Shown in pieces: positions 1-8,917 of a stretch of DNA of 64,000 nt. This stretch comes from Clostridium pasteurianum (GTDB taxonomy: Bacteria; Bacillota; Clostridia; Clostridiales; Clostridiaceae), in assembly GCF_001705235.1 (NCBI RefSeq), contig NZ_MCGV01000001.1, positions 3,476,181 to 3,540,180 of the forward strand, in the 5' to 3' direction. The translations under genes and the position numbers were made by a program. Below the pieces are notes generated by a model. The model did not search any database. It was given only the letters and a program-made list of their open reading frames with translations, and was not told where the DNA came from. Position 1 is the stretch's first letter. Each line of letters opens with the position of its first letter.

Positions 1-71
1 ACATATAAAATAACATTTCTATTAGTGGGAAATATATATAATTTGTGCTTAAATTTAAAGTAAAGTGAACA

Positions 72-100
72 TTTACTTTAAATAAAGTTTATAATATAAT
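72..100 (+). promoter_or_regulatory. Probable sigma-A promoter of the methionine aminopeptidase gene
   Basis: TTTACT at 72-77 and TATAAT at 95-100 are separated by 17 bases, and the start codon follows about 40 bases later. An overlapping second TATAAT lies at 90-95. The -35 is imperfect (4 of 6), so this is a moderate call. Confidence 0.45.
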
Positions 101-140
101 ATGTATGATTTAAATTAAATTAAAAAATGGAGATAATAGT

Positions 141-1010
141 ATGAAAATAGGTAGAAATGATTTATGTTGGTGTAATAGTGGAAAAAAATATAAGAGGTGC
201 CACTTAGAGTTTGATGAAAAAATGAGAGAAATGAAAAGCAAAGGATATATGGTTCCGCCAAGAAGACTTATAAAAAATGAAAGACAGATTGAAGGAGTAA
301 GAAAAAGTGCCAAAATTAATAATGGACTTTTAGATTTAATTGGTGAAAATATAAAAGAGGGAATGACAACAGAGGAAATAGATAAGATGACATACGACTA
401 TACAGTAGATAATGGAGGAATTCCAGCAACTCTTAATTATGAAGGATTTCCTAAAAGTATCTGCACATCTGTAAATAATGAAGTATGCCATGGAATACCA
501 AGTGAAAATGTAGTGCTTAAAAGTGGAGATATTGTAAATGTTGATGCAACAACTATACTTAATGGTTATTATTCAGATGCATCAAGGATGTTTATGATTG
601 GTGAGGTAAGTGAAGAAGCCAAAAGATTGGTTGAAGTAACTAGAGAATGTTTAAAGCGAGGTGTAGAGGCAGTTAAACCTTGGGGATTCTTAGGAGACAT
701 AGGAGCAGCAGTTCAAGAATATGCGGAAAGTAATGGATATTCGGTAGTTAGGGAATTTGGAGGACATGGAGTTGGATTAGATATGCATGAAGATCCATTT
801 GTTTCTCATACGGGGGAGAAAGGGACAGGCATGCTGTTGGTTCCAGGAATGATGCTTACTGTTGAACCTATGATAAATGCTGGAGGTCCTGAAATAACTA
901 TAGATAAAGGCAATGGTTGGATTGTTCGTACAGCTGATGGTTCTCTTTCAGCTCAATGGGAACACACAATTCTTGTAACTGAAGACGGTATAGAGATAAT
1001 TGCAAAATAA
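141..1010 (+). CDS. map: Type I methionine aminopeptidase with N-terminal SEC-C zinc motif
   Basis: It removes the initiator methionine from nascent cytosolic proteins. The first 22 residues carry a SEC-C motif (CWCNSGKKYKRCH), a zinc-binding module that in this sub-family precedes the peptidase and may help ribosome docking. The peptidase domain spans about 45-289. All five metal ligands of the family are visible: D135, D146, H209 (in GGHGVG), E242 and E274. The length of 289 residues suits the SEC-C-extended form rather than the ~250-residue short form. A GGAG ribosome site precedes the ATG. It is monocistronic, with a promoter upstream and a terminator directly after. Most clostridia also have a short map in the ribosomal-protein cluster, so this is probably a second copy; that is inference. 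Confidence 0.93.
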   Translation: MKIGRNDLCWCNSGKKYKRCHLEFDEKMREMKSKGYMVPPRRLIKNERQIEGVRKSAKINNGLLDLIGENIKEGMTTEEIDKMTYDYTVDNGGIPATLNYEGFPKSICTSVNNEVCHGIPSENVVLKSGDIVNVDATTILNGYYSDASRMFMIGEVSEEAKRLVEVTRECLKRGVEAVKPWGFLGDIGAAVQEYAESNGYSVVREFGGHGVGLDMHEDPFVSHTGEKGTGMLLVPGMMLTVEPMINAGGPEITIDKGNGWIVRTADGSLSAQWEHTILVTEDGIEIIAK

Positions 1011-1018
1011 AATATTAA

Positions 1019-1057
1019 ATAGCAGCTGTGACGTGATTGCTCAGCGGCTATTTTTTA
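1019..1057 (+). terminator. Intrinsic terminator after methionine aminopeptidase
   Basis: A 10-base stem (ATAGCAGCTG at 1019-1028 with CAGCGGCTAT at 1042-1051, one mismatch) is followed by a run of T from 1051. Confidence 0.8.
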
Positions 1058-1174
1058 TTTAGTATAAAATTTATTTGTAATATAGTGGGGCGAAATAGAA
1101 AAAAGTTGTAGTGAAAATCATATTAAATATATAAATTATTTTTGTCATAAGGAGTTAGTTGAGAAGAAACTTTC

Positions 1175-1202
1175 TTGACATGCACAAAAACTCAATTATA
1201 AT
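1175..1202 (+). promoter_or_regulatory. Consensus sigma-A promoter of the rodA-type gene
   Basis: TTGACA at 1175-1180 and TATAAT at 1197-1202 have a 16-base spacer. Both hexamers are perfect. Transcription would start near 1209, at the left arm of the inverted repeat that follows. Confidence 0.8.
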
Positions 1203-1207
1203 AAAAA

Positions 1208-1240
1208 CATGGATAAGATATACTTCCATTGTTATCCATG
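1208..1240 (+). promoter_or_regulatory. Perfect inverted repeat at the transcription start of the rodA-type gene
   Basis: CATGGATAA (1208-1216) and TTATCCATG (1232-1240) are perfect complements separated by 15 bases. The repeat starts 6 bases after the -10 box, so it is placed either as a repressor operator over the start site or as a stem at the 5' end of the mRNA. Confidence 0.55.
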
Positions 1241-1266
1241 ATAAAAGTTTATAAGTGGAGGCAAAA

Positions 1267-2376
1267 ATGCACAAGTTTTTAATGAATAGAAAAATGTATA
1301 GGAATCTAGATATAGGTATGTTAATAACGGCAATAGCCATATCGTGTTTTGGTATAATCAATATTTATAGTGCTACACATAACCAATTTGGCAATTATTA
1401 TGCTAGGTTGCAGTTGTTATGGGTTGTATTAGGAATAGTATCAATTTTTTTGATTATACATATTGACTATAGAACCATAATTCAATATGCTGACTTAATA
1501 TATTGGAGTGGTGTTGGAGTTTTACTATTTAATGATATAACTAGTAAGGCGATAAAAGGTGCATCTTCATGGATAAGAATAGGGGATAGAGCTTTAGAAC
1601 CAGCAGAGTTTGTAAAAATAGGGCTGATACTAATTATTGCAAAAAAGTTAGAAGAAATGGATTGCAATATAAATAATTCAAGGAACTTCTTGATACTATG
1701 TGTATATGCATTTATACCAATTTTATTAATAGTAGTACAACCTAATTTGGGTATGGCGTTAATATATATATTTATAGTTATTTGTATTTTTTTTATTGCT
1801 GATTTAAATATAAAGGCTATGGTAATAGGTCTGATGTCTTCTATACCGTTAGGTCTTATTATTTGGTTTAGTGGAATTTTAAAACCGTATCAAAAACAAA
1901 GAATAACTTCTTTCTTAAATCCTGGAATGTACCAGCAAAATACTAGTTTTCAGCTTACACAGTCTATAATAGGAATAGGTTCTGGAGGACTTATGGGATC
2001 AGGATTTTTAAAGGGTTTACAAGTATCCGGTGGATATATTCCTGAAATACATACTGATTTTATATTTTCTGTAATTGGAGAAGAATGGGGACTTATTGGT
2101 GCTATAGTACTTTTATTAGCATATGTAATATTGATATGCAGAATTATAAAGTCAGCAAAAGAATCAAAAGATTTTCTAGGAAGATTTATATGTATTGGTG
2201 TAGCAGCTTCTTTTATTTTTTCTGTATTTCAAAATATAGGGATGACTATCGGAATTATGCCTATTTCAGGGATAACTCTTCCACTTGTGAGTTATGGAGG
2301 AAGTTCTAATTTAGCTAATTTTATTTCATTAGCATTAGTTTTAAATATAGGCATGAGGAAATATTTTAATAATTAA
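1267..2376 (+). CDS. RodA/FtsW/SpoVE-family (SEDS) peptidoglycan glycosyltransferase
   Basis: This is a polytopic membrane protein of the SEDS family, which polymerises lipid II into glycan strands with a partner class B penicillin-binding protein. At about 369 residues it has the family length and roughly ten hydrophobic segments. Family motifs are visible: SSWIRIG and EPAEFVKI, the extracellular HTDFIFSVIGEEWG region and the C-terminal PLVSYGGSS motif. The loop that usually reads QPDLG is QPNLG here, an Asp-to-Asn change. The frame is open to a GTG at 1255, but GGAGG at 1257-1261 is ideally spaced for the ATG at 1267. It has its own consensus promoter and stands alone. RodA, FtsW and SpoVE cannot be told apart from this sequence by eye; a RodA-like elongation role is the best guess. 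Confidence 0.85.
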   Translation: MHKFLMNRKMYRNLDIGMLITAIAISCFGIINIYSATHNQFGNYYARLQLLWVVLGIVSIFLIIHIDYRTIIQYADLIYWSGVGVLLFNDITSKAIKGASSWIRIGDRALEPAEFVKIGLILIIAKKLEEMDCNINNSRNFLILCVYAFIPILLIVVQPNLGMALIYIFIVICIFFIADLNIKAMVIGLMSSIPLGLIIWFSGILKPYQKQRITSFLNPGMYQQNTSFQLTQSIIGIGSGGLMGSGFLKGLQVSGGYIPEIHTDFIFSVIGEEWGLIGAIVLLLAYVILICRIIKSAKESKDFLGRFICIGVAASFIFSVFQNIGMTIGIMPISGITLPLVSYGGSSNLANFISLALVLNIGMRKYFNN

Positions 2377-2377
2377 A

Positions 2378-2430
2378 TTATATATGTACCAAAATGCTTT
2401 CCTGCTAGTATTTTAGTACATGTATAATAA
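2378..2430. repeat. 53-base imperfect-hairpin repeat, copy 1
   Basis: This block starts right after the stop codon of the rodA-type gene and folds into a long imperfect hairpin (TGTAC-C-AAAAT opposite ATTTT-A-GTACA, with an outer TTATAT/GTATAA stem). About 40 of 53 positions match the block at 37308-37360, which lies in the same place relative to another gene. There is no long T run, so it is not a typical terminator, though it may end transcription in this convergent gap. Confidence 0.6.
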
Positions 2431-2476
2431 TTTAACCTTTTACTTTGCAAATATTTAAGTATTATTGTAAACAAAA

Positions 2477-4621
2477 CTATATAGCTTTGTTTTTTGAATT
2501 ATATTTAAATATAGCAGATTTAATTGCCATGTAATCAACGTCATCTGGAAGAGCTTCTTTTATTGGTCTTAACTTAGCTGTGCCTAACATTCTGATTTTT
2601 TCATATATTAAATCTCTGTATTCTTCAGGTATATATGAATCTAAATTTACATTAAGCCCTTCCTTAGCACATTTTATAATATGCTGCTGTATGGTTGGTA
2701 TGGTTAGATCTCTTGTTTTAGCAATTTCGGATATAGACATACCTTTTTTATATAGATTATAAGTTTCAATGTGAGTAGGAGTTTTTTTCGATAAAACTTC
2801 TGGCGCGGAAATTGTAGTGGTTTTATTGTCATCTACAGTTAAATTTGTTTCTTCTACATATTTTTTTATGCTGTCTTCAAAGATTTTTCCGTACTTATTA
2901 TATTTTATCTCACCTACACCTTTAATTTGAAGCATAGAATCTTTATCTTTAGGATAGTACTTGCACATTTCAATCAAAACAGCATCTGAAAAAATTATGT
3001 ACGGAGGTACATTTTCGCTCTTTGCTAAATTCGTTCTTATACCTTTTAAGATTTCAAATAAACTATTATCGGCATTTATAGTGTGCTCTTCAACAATGTG
3101 GATTTTTTGAACTACCTTTTTATTACCCTTTAAAACATCAATGCTTTTTTGACTCATTTTTACAACAGGATATTGATCATCAGATAAATATAAGTAACCA
3201 TCAGCTATAAGAGTATTTATTAAATTAGTAATTTGCTTTAAAGTATAATCTTTCATGATTCCATATGTAGATAATGATTCAAAGTGAAATCTTTCTACTT
3301 TAGCATTTTTAGAGCCTTTAAGTACTTCTGATATCAAGGTTACTCCAAAATTTTGTCTCATTCTGTACACACAGGAAATAATTTTTTGAGCATCTAAGGT
3401 AATATCAATTGTCTCAACATTTCCAGTGCAATTTATGCAGTTATCACAGTTGTCGGCTTCATAATCTTCACCGAAATAGTTTAGAATATATTTTCTAAGA
3501 CAGGTTGTGGTCATGCAGTAATTTATCATGTCATTTAGTTTCTTCATTTCTATTCTTTGTCTGTCAAAAGACGGAATGCTAAGCTTTATCAAAAATTTTT
3601 GAATTTGTATATCCTGACCGCTAAATAAAAGTATACATTCACTTTTTTCACCGTCTCTTCCTGCACGTCCGGCTTCTTGATAATATGATTCTATATTTTT
3701 AGGCATATTATAGTGAATTACAAAACGTACATTTGATTTATCTATACCCATTCCAAAGGCATTTGTTGCAACTATTATTTTGGTTTCATCAAATAAAAAA
3801 GACTCTTGGTTTTCACTTCTATCTTTGTCTGACATACCTGCATGATATTTTCCAACAGAGTAGCCAAGATTATAGAGCTTTTCCTGAAGAGAATCTACCT
3901 CTTTCCTGGTTGCGGCATATATTATTCCTGAAATACCTTTGTGCTTTGCTAGATATTTTATTAGAAAATCAAATTTGTTTTCATTTTTTACTATAGAATA
4001 GAATAGATTATCTCTATCAAAGCCTGTGATAAAGTAATTAGGGTTTCTAAGTTCAAGCAGATTCATTATGTCCTTTTTAACTTCATCTGTTGCTGTTGCC
4101 GTGAAAGCGGAGACTATAGGTCTTTTTTCTAAGGAACTAATAAATGGTGCAATGTGCTTATAACTTACTCTAAAGTCATGTCCCCATTGAGATACACAGT
4201 GAGCTTCATCTATGGCAATCATTGATATATTTAAGCTCTTAACTACATTTTTAAAATAGTCCTGTTCTAGTCTTTCTGGTGCAACATATAATATTTTTAA
4301 ATGCCCAGAAATGGCTGCCATCATGATTTCATTTGTCTTTTTAATAGATAGAGTACTGTTTATAAAAGCTGCGTTAACTCCATTTTCTTTTAAAGTATCA
4401 ACTTGATCTTTCATAAGAGAGATTAGTGGAGTTACAACTAAAGTAAGTCCGTCCATATATAACGCAGGTACTTGATAGCATATGGATTTTCCACCTCCTG
4501 TTGGCATTATAGCGAAGGTGTCTCTACTATCTAATATGCTTTTTATTATGTCTTCCTGACCACTTCTAAATGATGAATATCCAAAGTATTTTTTTAATAT
4601 ATTAAATATGTTTTTATCCAT
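2477..4621 (-). CDS. recQ: ATP-dependent DNA helicase RecQ
   Basis: A 3'-5' superfamily 2 helicase for recombination and fork repair. Domains in order: helicase core with Walker A MPTGGGKS (K45), DEAHC box, motif VI (GRAGRDG), the RecQ zinc site (Cys cluster near CLRKYILNYF and CDNC), a winged-helix region, an HRDC domain and a C-terminal helix-turn-helix extension of about 100 residues. The total of 714 residues is longer than E. coli RecQ (about 610) because of that tail, a form common in Firmicutes. An AAGGAG site precedes the ATG. It is transcribed leftward and alone. The maltose operon lies upstream on the same strand, separated by a repeat element. Confidence 0.95.
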   Translation of the reverse strand: MDKNIFNILKKYFGYSSFRSGQEDIIKSILDSRDTFAIMPTGGGKSICYQVPALYMDGLTLVVTPLISLMKDQVDTLKENGVNAAFINSTLSIKKTNEIMMAAISGHLKILYVAPERLEQDYFKNVVKSLNISMIAIDEAHCVSQWGHDFRVSYKHIAPFISSLEKRPIVSAFTATATDEVKKDIMNLLELRNPNYFITGFDRDNLFYSIVKNENKFDFLIKYLAKHKGISGIIYAATRKEVDSLQEKLYNLGYSVGKYHAGMSDKDRSENQESFLFDETKIIVATNAFGMGIDKSNVRFVIHYNMPKNIESYYQEAGRAGRDGEKSECILLFSGQDIQIQKFLIKLSIPSFDRQRIEMKKLNDMINYCMTTTCLRKYILNYFGEDYEADNCDNCINCTGNVETIDITLDAQKIISCVYRMRQNFGVTLISEVLKGSKNAKVERFHFESLSTYGIMKDYTLKQITNLINTLIADGYLYLSDDQYPVVKMSQKSIDVLKGNKKVVQKIHIVEEHTINADNSLFEILKGIRTNLAKSENVPPYIIFSDAVLIEMCKYYPKDKDSMLQIKGVGEIKYNKYGKIFEDSIKKYVEETNLTVDDNKTTTISAPEVLSKKTPTHIETYNLYKKGMSISEIAKTRDLTIPTIQQHIIKCAKEGLNVNLDSYIPEEYRDLIYEKIRMLGTAKLRPIKEALPDDVDYMAIKSAIFKYNSKNKAI

Positions 4622-4734
4622 ACAAAGCTCCTTAAATTGTTATAAATCAATGTTAATTCGATTTTGAGGTTAAACAAGGAAAAATCCTTCCGTGCCTACG
4701 GAATTTTAGGCTGTAACACATTATCTGCCTATAA

Positions 4735-4983
4735 TATATTATAGTATTTTTCGTAGAGAAGCGGAGAAAAATTAACCTTGCCTTTATTCCAAGCAAAGTA
4801 ATAGTATTTTGGGAACGATTTAAATAAAATTCAATAAGCCTTGCTCCAAATTATAAAAAGACTTAGAAATTTTAATTTGTCTGAGCACTTTTTTCAGCGA
4901 GTTATTAAAATTTCTTAGTATTTTTACAATTTGGAGCTTAGACTTATGATTTTTATTTAATGTTTCAAAATACTATTACTTTG
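4735..4983. mobile_element. Palindromic repeat element, copy 1 (MITE-like)
   Basis: The core at 4794-4983 is a long imperfect palindrome. An arm of about 83 bases (4794-4876) beginning CAAAGTAATAGTATTTTG pairs with an arm of about 80 bases (4904-4983) ending CAAAATACTATTACTTTG, leaving a 27-base centre. About 60 further bases to the left are also shared with copy 2 at 10859-11106, and weaker similarity reaches back to 4671. It has no coding capacity. Size, palindromy and the second copy suggest a non-autonomous miniature element. It fills most of the gap between recQ and the GH13 gene. No clear target-site duplication was seen. Confidence 0.7.
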
Positions 4984-5027
4984 CAACAGTCCTAATATAA
5001 TTATAAACAAAAATTTAAATAAATAAA

Positions 5028-6377
5028 CTAGTTTACTTTAAATATTCTTGCACCATTTGGGGGTAGAGGGATATTTAATCTATTATTAGTTACTTTTATA
5101 TATTCTTCATTTATGAGATCTGTTATAGAAGAGGAAAAGTCAGTAGAAAAATTAATTTCAACAGATTCTTTGGAACAATTTAAAGCTGTTACTATTTTTT
5201 CATTATCAGTATAGCGCAAAAATGCAAATTGTTTGTTAGAAATAAAGAGCTGTTTATAATTGCCTAAGGTTAGAGCTTCTGATTTACTGCGTATTTTAGA
5301 GAGAGATTTTATGAGATTATTTAGTTTAAGGTTTCCTGATGACATAAGTTCAGATAAGTTAAGTTCTGGCCTTAAAGCTTTATCTGAATTATTTTCCTTT
5401 ACTCCAGTTACTCCAAAGTCACTTCCGTAATAAATTGACGGAATGCCTGGCATTGTAAACAGAAGAGTATATATAGGATATAAATTATCTTTGTCCGTTA
5501 AGGTACTTGCAATACGGTTAACATCATGGTTGTCTACAAAATTATATAGAGGCAAGTTTTTGTATATACCGCCGTCTCCAAATTGTCTGTTCAGTGAGTA
5601 AGCTATTTCAAAGTAGTTAAGAGAATTGTGACTAGAATGAAGTCCTTTATAACACTCATAGTTTGTAACTGAATCTAAGGTATCCTTATTTGCAAATCTT
5701 GCATAATCGCCAAAGATAACCTCTCCAAGTAAAAAGAAATCTGGATTTATATTTTTACAAAAGGATGAAATTTCTTTGAGAAAATTTATGTCTATGCAGT
5801 CAGCTGCATCAAAACGTATCCCATCAATCTTAAATTCATCCATCCAAAACTTTATTACATTGAAGATAAAGTTTTTAACATCTTGATTTTGTACATTTAG
5901 TTTTACAAGATCATAACATCCATGCCAGGTCTCGTACGAAAAATCATCATTGTATGGACTTTTATTATTAAAGTTTATTCCTGCAAACCATGATACAAAA
6001 GGTGAGGAGGCTTTATTTTTAATTAAATCGAGAAAATTCGGAAAATTCCTGCCGACATGATTAAATACACCATCAAGTACAATTCTAATGCCATTTTTAT
6101 GAAGTTTGTCTACAAGGTGCTTGAGGGTGGAATTTGTGCCAAGTCGCCTATCAATCGAAAAATAGTCGGCCGTATCGTAGCCATGTGTCGAAGATTCAAA
6201 AATAGGTCCTAAATATAGGGTATTTATTCCAAGAGATTTCAGATAAGGTATCCATTCTTCGATTTTTTTAAGGCGCGCAACTGGTTTGGAGTTAAAGTCA
6301 TTATTTAAAGGAGCACCGCAGAATCCCAATGGATATATATGATAAAAAATAGATTTATAATACCATGAATTATTCAT
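5028..6377 (-). CDS. Cytoplasmic GH13 alpha-glycosidase (neopullulanase/cyclomaltodextrinase-like)
   Basis: A glycoside hydrolase family 13 enzyme acting on alpha-1,4-linked maltodextrins. The four GH13 regions are present: DGVFNH (102-107), GIRFDAAD with nucleophile D190, LGEV with acid E219, and VDNHD with D285. At 449 residues it lacks the N-terminal domain of typical neopullulanases. There is no signal peptide, so it works on imported oligosaccharides. The frame opens at 6413, but an AGGGAGGT site sits just before the ATG at 6377 and the alignment begins there. It is the last gene of the leftward maltose operon, 108 bases after the alpha-glucosidase. The exact product (maltose, glucose or panose) cannot be fixed from sequence. 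Confidence 0.88.
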   Translation of the reverse strand: MNNSWYYKSIFYHIYPLGFCGAPLNNDFNSKPVARLKKIEEWIPYLKSLGINTLYLGPIFESSTHGYDTADYFSIDRRLGTNSTLKHLVDKLHKNGIRIVLDGVFNHVGRNFPNFLDLIKNKASSPFVSWFAGINFNNKSPYNDDFSYETWHGCYDLVKLNVQNQDVKNFIFNVIKFWMDEFKIDGIRFDAADCIDINFLKEISSFCKNINPDFFLLGEVIFGDYARFANKDTLDSVTNYECYKGLHSSHNSLNYFEIAYSLNRQFGDGGIYKNLPLYNFVDNHDVNRIASTLTDKDNLYPIYTLLFTMPGIPSIYYGSDFGVTGVKENNSDKALRPELNLSELMSSGNLKLNNLIKSLSKIRSKSEALTLGNYKQLFISNKQFAFLRYTDNEKIVTALNCSKESVEINFSTDFSSSITDLINEEYIKVTNNRLNIPLPPNGARIFKVN

Positions 6378-6485
6378 AATAGTAACCTCCCTGTATAAAT
6401 ATAGTCTTTCCATATATAATATAACACATATAGAAAGACTAATATAATGTTAAAAAGAAAATCAACAGGCATTTTAAAAGGTAAA

Positions 6486-8876
6486 TTATTGTGATATTAC
6501 AATTTCATGAACTTTTTGAGTACTAAATTTCAATATTTCGTCATTATATGCAAATTTAATAGGTTTTTCATCTGCTAAAATTTTTAAAGGTTTAAATTTA
6601 GTAAGTAGATTAAAGTTAAAACCCTTGTATGATTCTCTATAGTCATTTTTGGTATTATCAATTTTAATTGTACATGTACTTGAAGTTTTAGTAACTGTAC
6701 ATTTGTAGATATTGTAAATGCCATTTCTATAATCAAAGCTTTCACCATCATCTTGATAATGAGTGCAGCTGAAATTTCCATTTTCATAAGGCAAATAAAT
6801 ATTAAAAATAGGATTAGTGATTTCTTTTTCTCCTATATAATTTTGAACAGGATAATTAGGTATTATACTGCCTGATTTTATATATATAGGACATGTATCA
6901 ATAGGTGCATATTTTATTATATACTGACCACCTGAAAAATGTTCATGTGTCCAGTAATCAATCCAATTATCACCATTAGGGAGATAAACCATTCTATGAG
7001 ATTTACCCTGTTCTACAATTGGTGCAACTAATATGTTATCACCACATAAAAATTCGTCATTTAATTCATAAGTTTCTTTATCATTTTGATAATTTAAAAG
7101 TAGTGGTCTTATTATTGGAAGTCCATCATTTTCCTCCTTAAAGAAAAAATCATATAGATAGGGAATTAATTTGTATCTCAATTTAATATATTTTCTCACA
7201 ATATCCTCTGTTTTTTCATCAAAAGCCCAAGGCTCCTGTTCTCTTGTGAAAATTGATGAATGATTTCTAAATAGGGGAGTAAAACATCCAACTTGTGTCC
7301 ATCTTGATAAAAGTTCGCTTGTACAATCAAAGCCAAATCCTCCAACATCTGTGCCGCAGAAAACCATGCCGCTTAGCCCTAAATTCATAAGCATTGGCAG
7401 AGACATTCTTAAGTGTTCCCAAAGGCTTTGGTTATCTCCTGTCCATACAGTGGAGTATTTTTGAGTGCCAGCAAAACAAGCTCTCGTTATTACAAAAGGT
7501 CTTTTATTTGAATATTTTTTAATGCCTTCATAGGTTGCTTTAGCCATGTAATGTCCGTAAACGTTGTGGATTTCCCTATGTGATGTTTTTATGCCATCAT
7601 TATTAAACATAACATCATCTGGAAGAGGACCGTTAAAGCTTGCAGGTTCATTCATGTCGTTCCATATTCCAGATACGCCGCAGTCCAGCATGATCTTTTG
7701 ATTGTTTGCCCACCAGTTTCTAACCTTACTATTTGAAAAATCAGGGTATAAGGCTTTTCCAGGCCATACCTCATTTACGTAGGGAATGCCGTCCTTATCT
7801 GTTGCAAAGTAGTTACCTTTTATACCTTCATCATATATTTTATAGTCTTTATCTTTTTTTACACCAGGATCGATAATTGTCACTACTTTGAAGCCCTTTT
7901 GCTTCAATTCATGAAGTGTTTTTTTAGGATCTTTAAACTTATTTTTGTCCCAGGTAAAAACTCTATATCCATCCATATAATCTATATCCAAATACAGTGC
8001 ATCGCATGGAATATCCTTATTTCTAAAGGCATCTGCTAGTTCAACTAATTTTGATTCTGGAACATAAGACCATCTGCATTGATGATATCCTAAAGTCCAA
8101 AGGGCAGGTAAAGGTGTTCTTCCTGTTAAATAAGTATAATTTTTAACTACATCCTTTACGGAAGGACCATATATAAAATAGTAATTTAAATTTCCGTCAG
8201 CAGCGCCAAATGAATAGTAACTGCTATTTTCTTTTCCCATATCAAAATGAGTTTCAAAGGTATTATCTAAAAATATACCAAAAGCTTTTTTATCTTTTAA
8301 AGCTATAAAAAAGGGTATGGATTCATAAAGTGCTTCAAAGCTTTCAACATGAGGACTTGCAATGTCAGAGTTCCACATTTTATAGTGATATCCTTTTTTA
8401 TTTAAGTGGCCTGTTTTTTCACCAAAACCATAAAAGAAAGTGTTGTCTTCAAGTTTTTTTAGAACATTGAATTTACATATGTTCGCTTCAGCTTTTATTT
8501 TATGTCCTTCCTTATTAGCAAGCTCACAGGCTCCGGCATTTAAGCCATTTCTTACGAAGGGAGCTCTTTTACCTCTATAATCTTCACATAGTAAATTTCC
8601 ATGTGAATCGTATATATCTACTTTAAATTCATCATATATGTTTATTTTTAAATTTCCTGTACATATTGTTATTTTTGAAGAATATCTTTCAATTTTAAAG
8701 GTAGACTTTTTGGTTTTTAGGTTTTCAATAGATTTTGAAACTCGTTTGTCTGTTTTAAAAGGAACAAAGAAATTAATAATTGATGGCGATACTATTTCAA
8801 TTAGAGCTTTTTTATTTTCAAATATTAATTCTATTTTATTTTCTTTTTGCAAGTAATTTTGTATTTTACCAAACAT
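6486..8876 (-). CDS. GH31 alpha-glucosidase
   Basis: A glycoside hydrolase family 31 exo-enzyme that releases glucose from the non-reducing end of maltodextrins. The catalytic signature GIWNDMNEP puts the nucleophile at D407. Other family blocks are LDIDYMDGYRVFTWD near 297-310 and FCGTDVGGFG. An N-terminal beta-domain, a (beta/alpha)8 barrel and C-terminal beta-domains account for 796 residues, the usual size. There is no signal peptide, so it is cytoplasmic. A GTG at 8885 is in frame, but it overlaps the AGAGGTG ribosome site that serves the ATG at 8876. It sits 41 bases after the malG-type permease in the operon, which fits intracellular breakdown of imported oligosaccharides. Confidence 0.93.
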   Translation of the reverse strand: MFGKIQNYLQKENKIELIFENKKALIEIVSPSIINFFVPFKTDKRVSKSIENLKTKKSTFKIERYSSKITICTGNLKINIYDEFKVDIYDSHGNLLCEDYRGKRAPFVRNGLNAGACELANKEGHKIKAEANICKFNVLKKLEDNTFFYGFGEKTGHLNKKGYHYKMWNSDIASPHVESFEALYESIPFFIALKDKKAFGIFLDNTFETHFDMGKENSSYYSFGAADGNLNYYFIYGPSVKDVVKNYTYLTGRTPLPALWTLGYHQCRWSYVPESKLVELADAFRNKDIPCDALYLDIDYMDGYRVFTWDKNKFKDPKKTLHELKQKGFKVVTIIDPGVKKDKDYKIYDEGIKGNYFATDKDGIPYVNEVWPGKALYPDFSNSKVRNWWANNQKIMLDCGVSGIWNDMNEPASFNGPLPDDVMFNNDGIKTSHREIHNVYGHYMAKATYEGIKKYSNKRPFVITRACFAGTQKYSTVWTGDNQSLWEHLRMSLPMLMNLGLSGMVFCGTDVGGFGFDCTSELLSRWTQVGCFTPLFRNHSSIFTREQEPWAFDEKTEDIVRKYIKLRYKLIPYLYDFFFKEENDGLPIIRPLLLNYQNDKETYELNDEFLCGDNILVAPIVEQGKSHRMVYLPNGDNWIDYWTHEHFSGGQYIIKYAPIDTCPIYIKSGSIIPNYPVQNYIGEKEITNPIFNIYLPYENGNFSCTHYQDDGESFDYRNGIYNIYKCTVTKTSSTCTIKIDNTKNDYRESYKGFNFNLLTKFKPLKILADEKPIKFAYNDEILKFSTQKVHEIVISQ

Positions 8877-8917
8877 AAGCAGCACCTCTTTATATTAGTT
8901 TAAAGAACCTACAATAT

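Noticed and set aside
110-313. A 67-residue minus-strand frame at the window start.
   Set aside because: It is antisense to the SEC-C motif of the methionine aminopeptidase.
2085-2309. A 74-residue plus-strand frame within the rodA-type gene.
   Set aside because: It lies in another frame of a clear membrane-protein gene and has no ribosome site.
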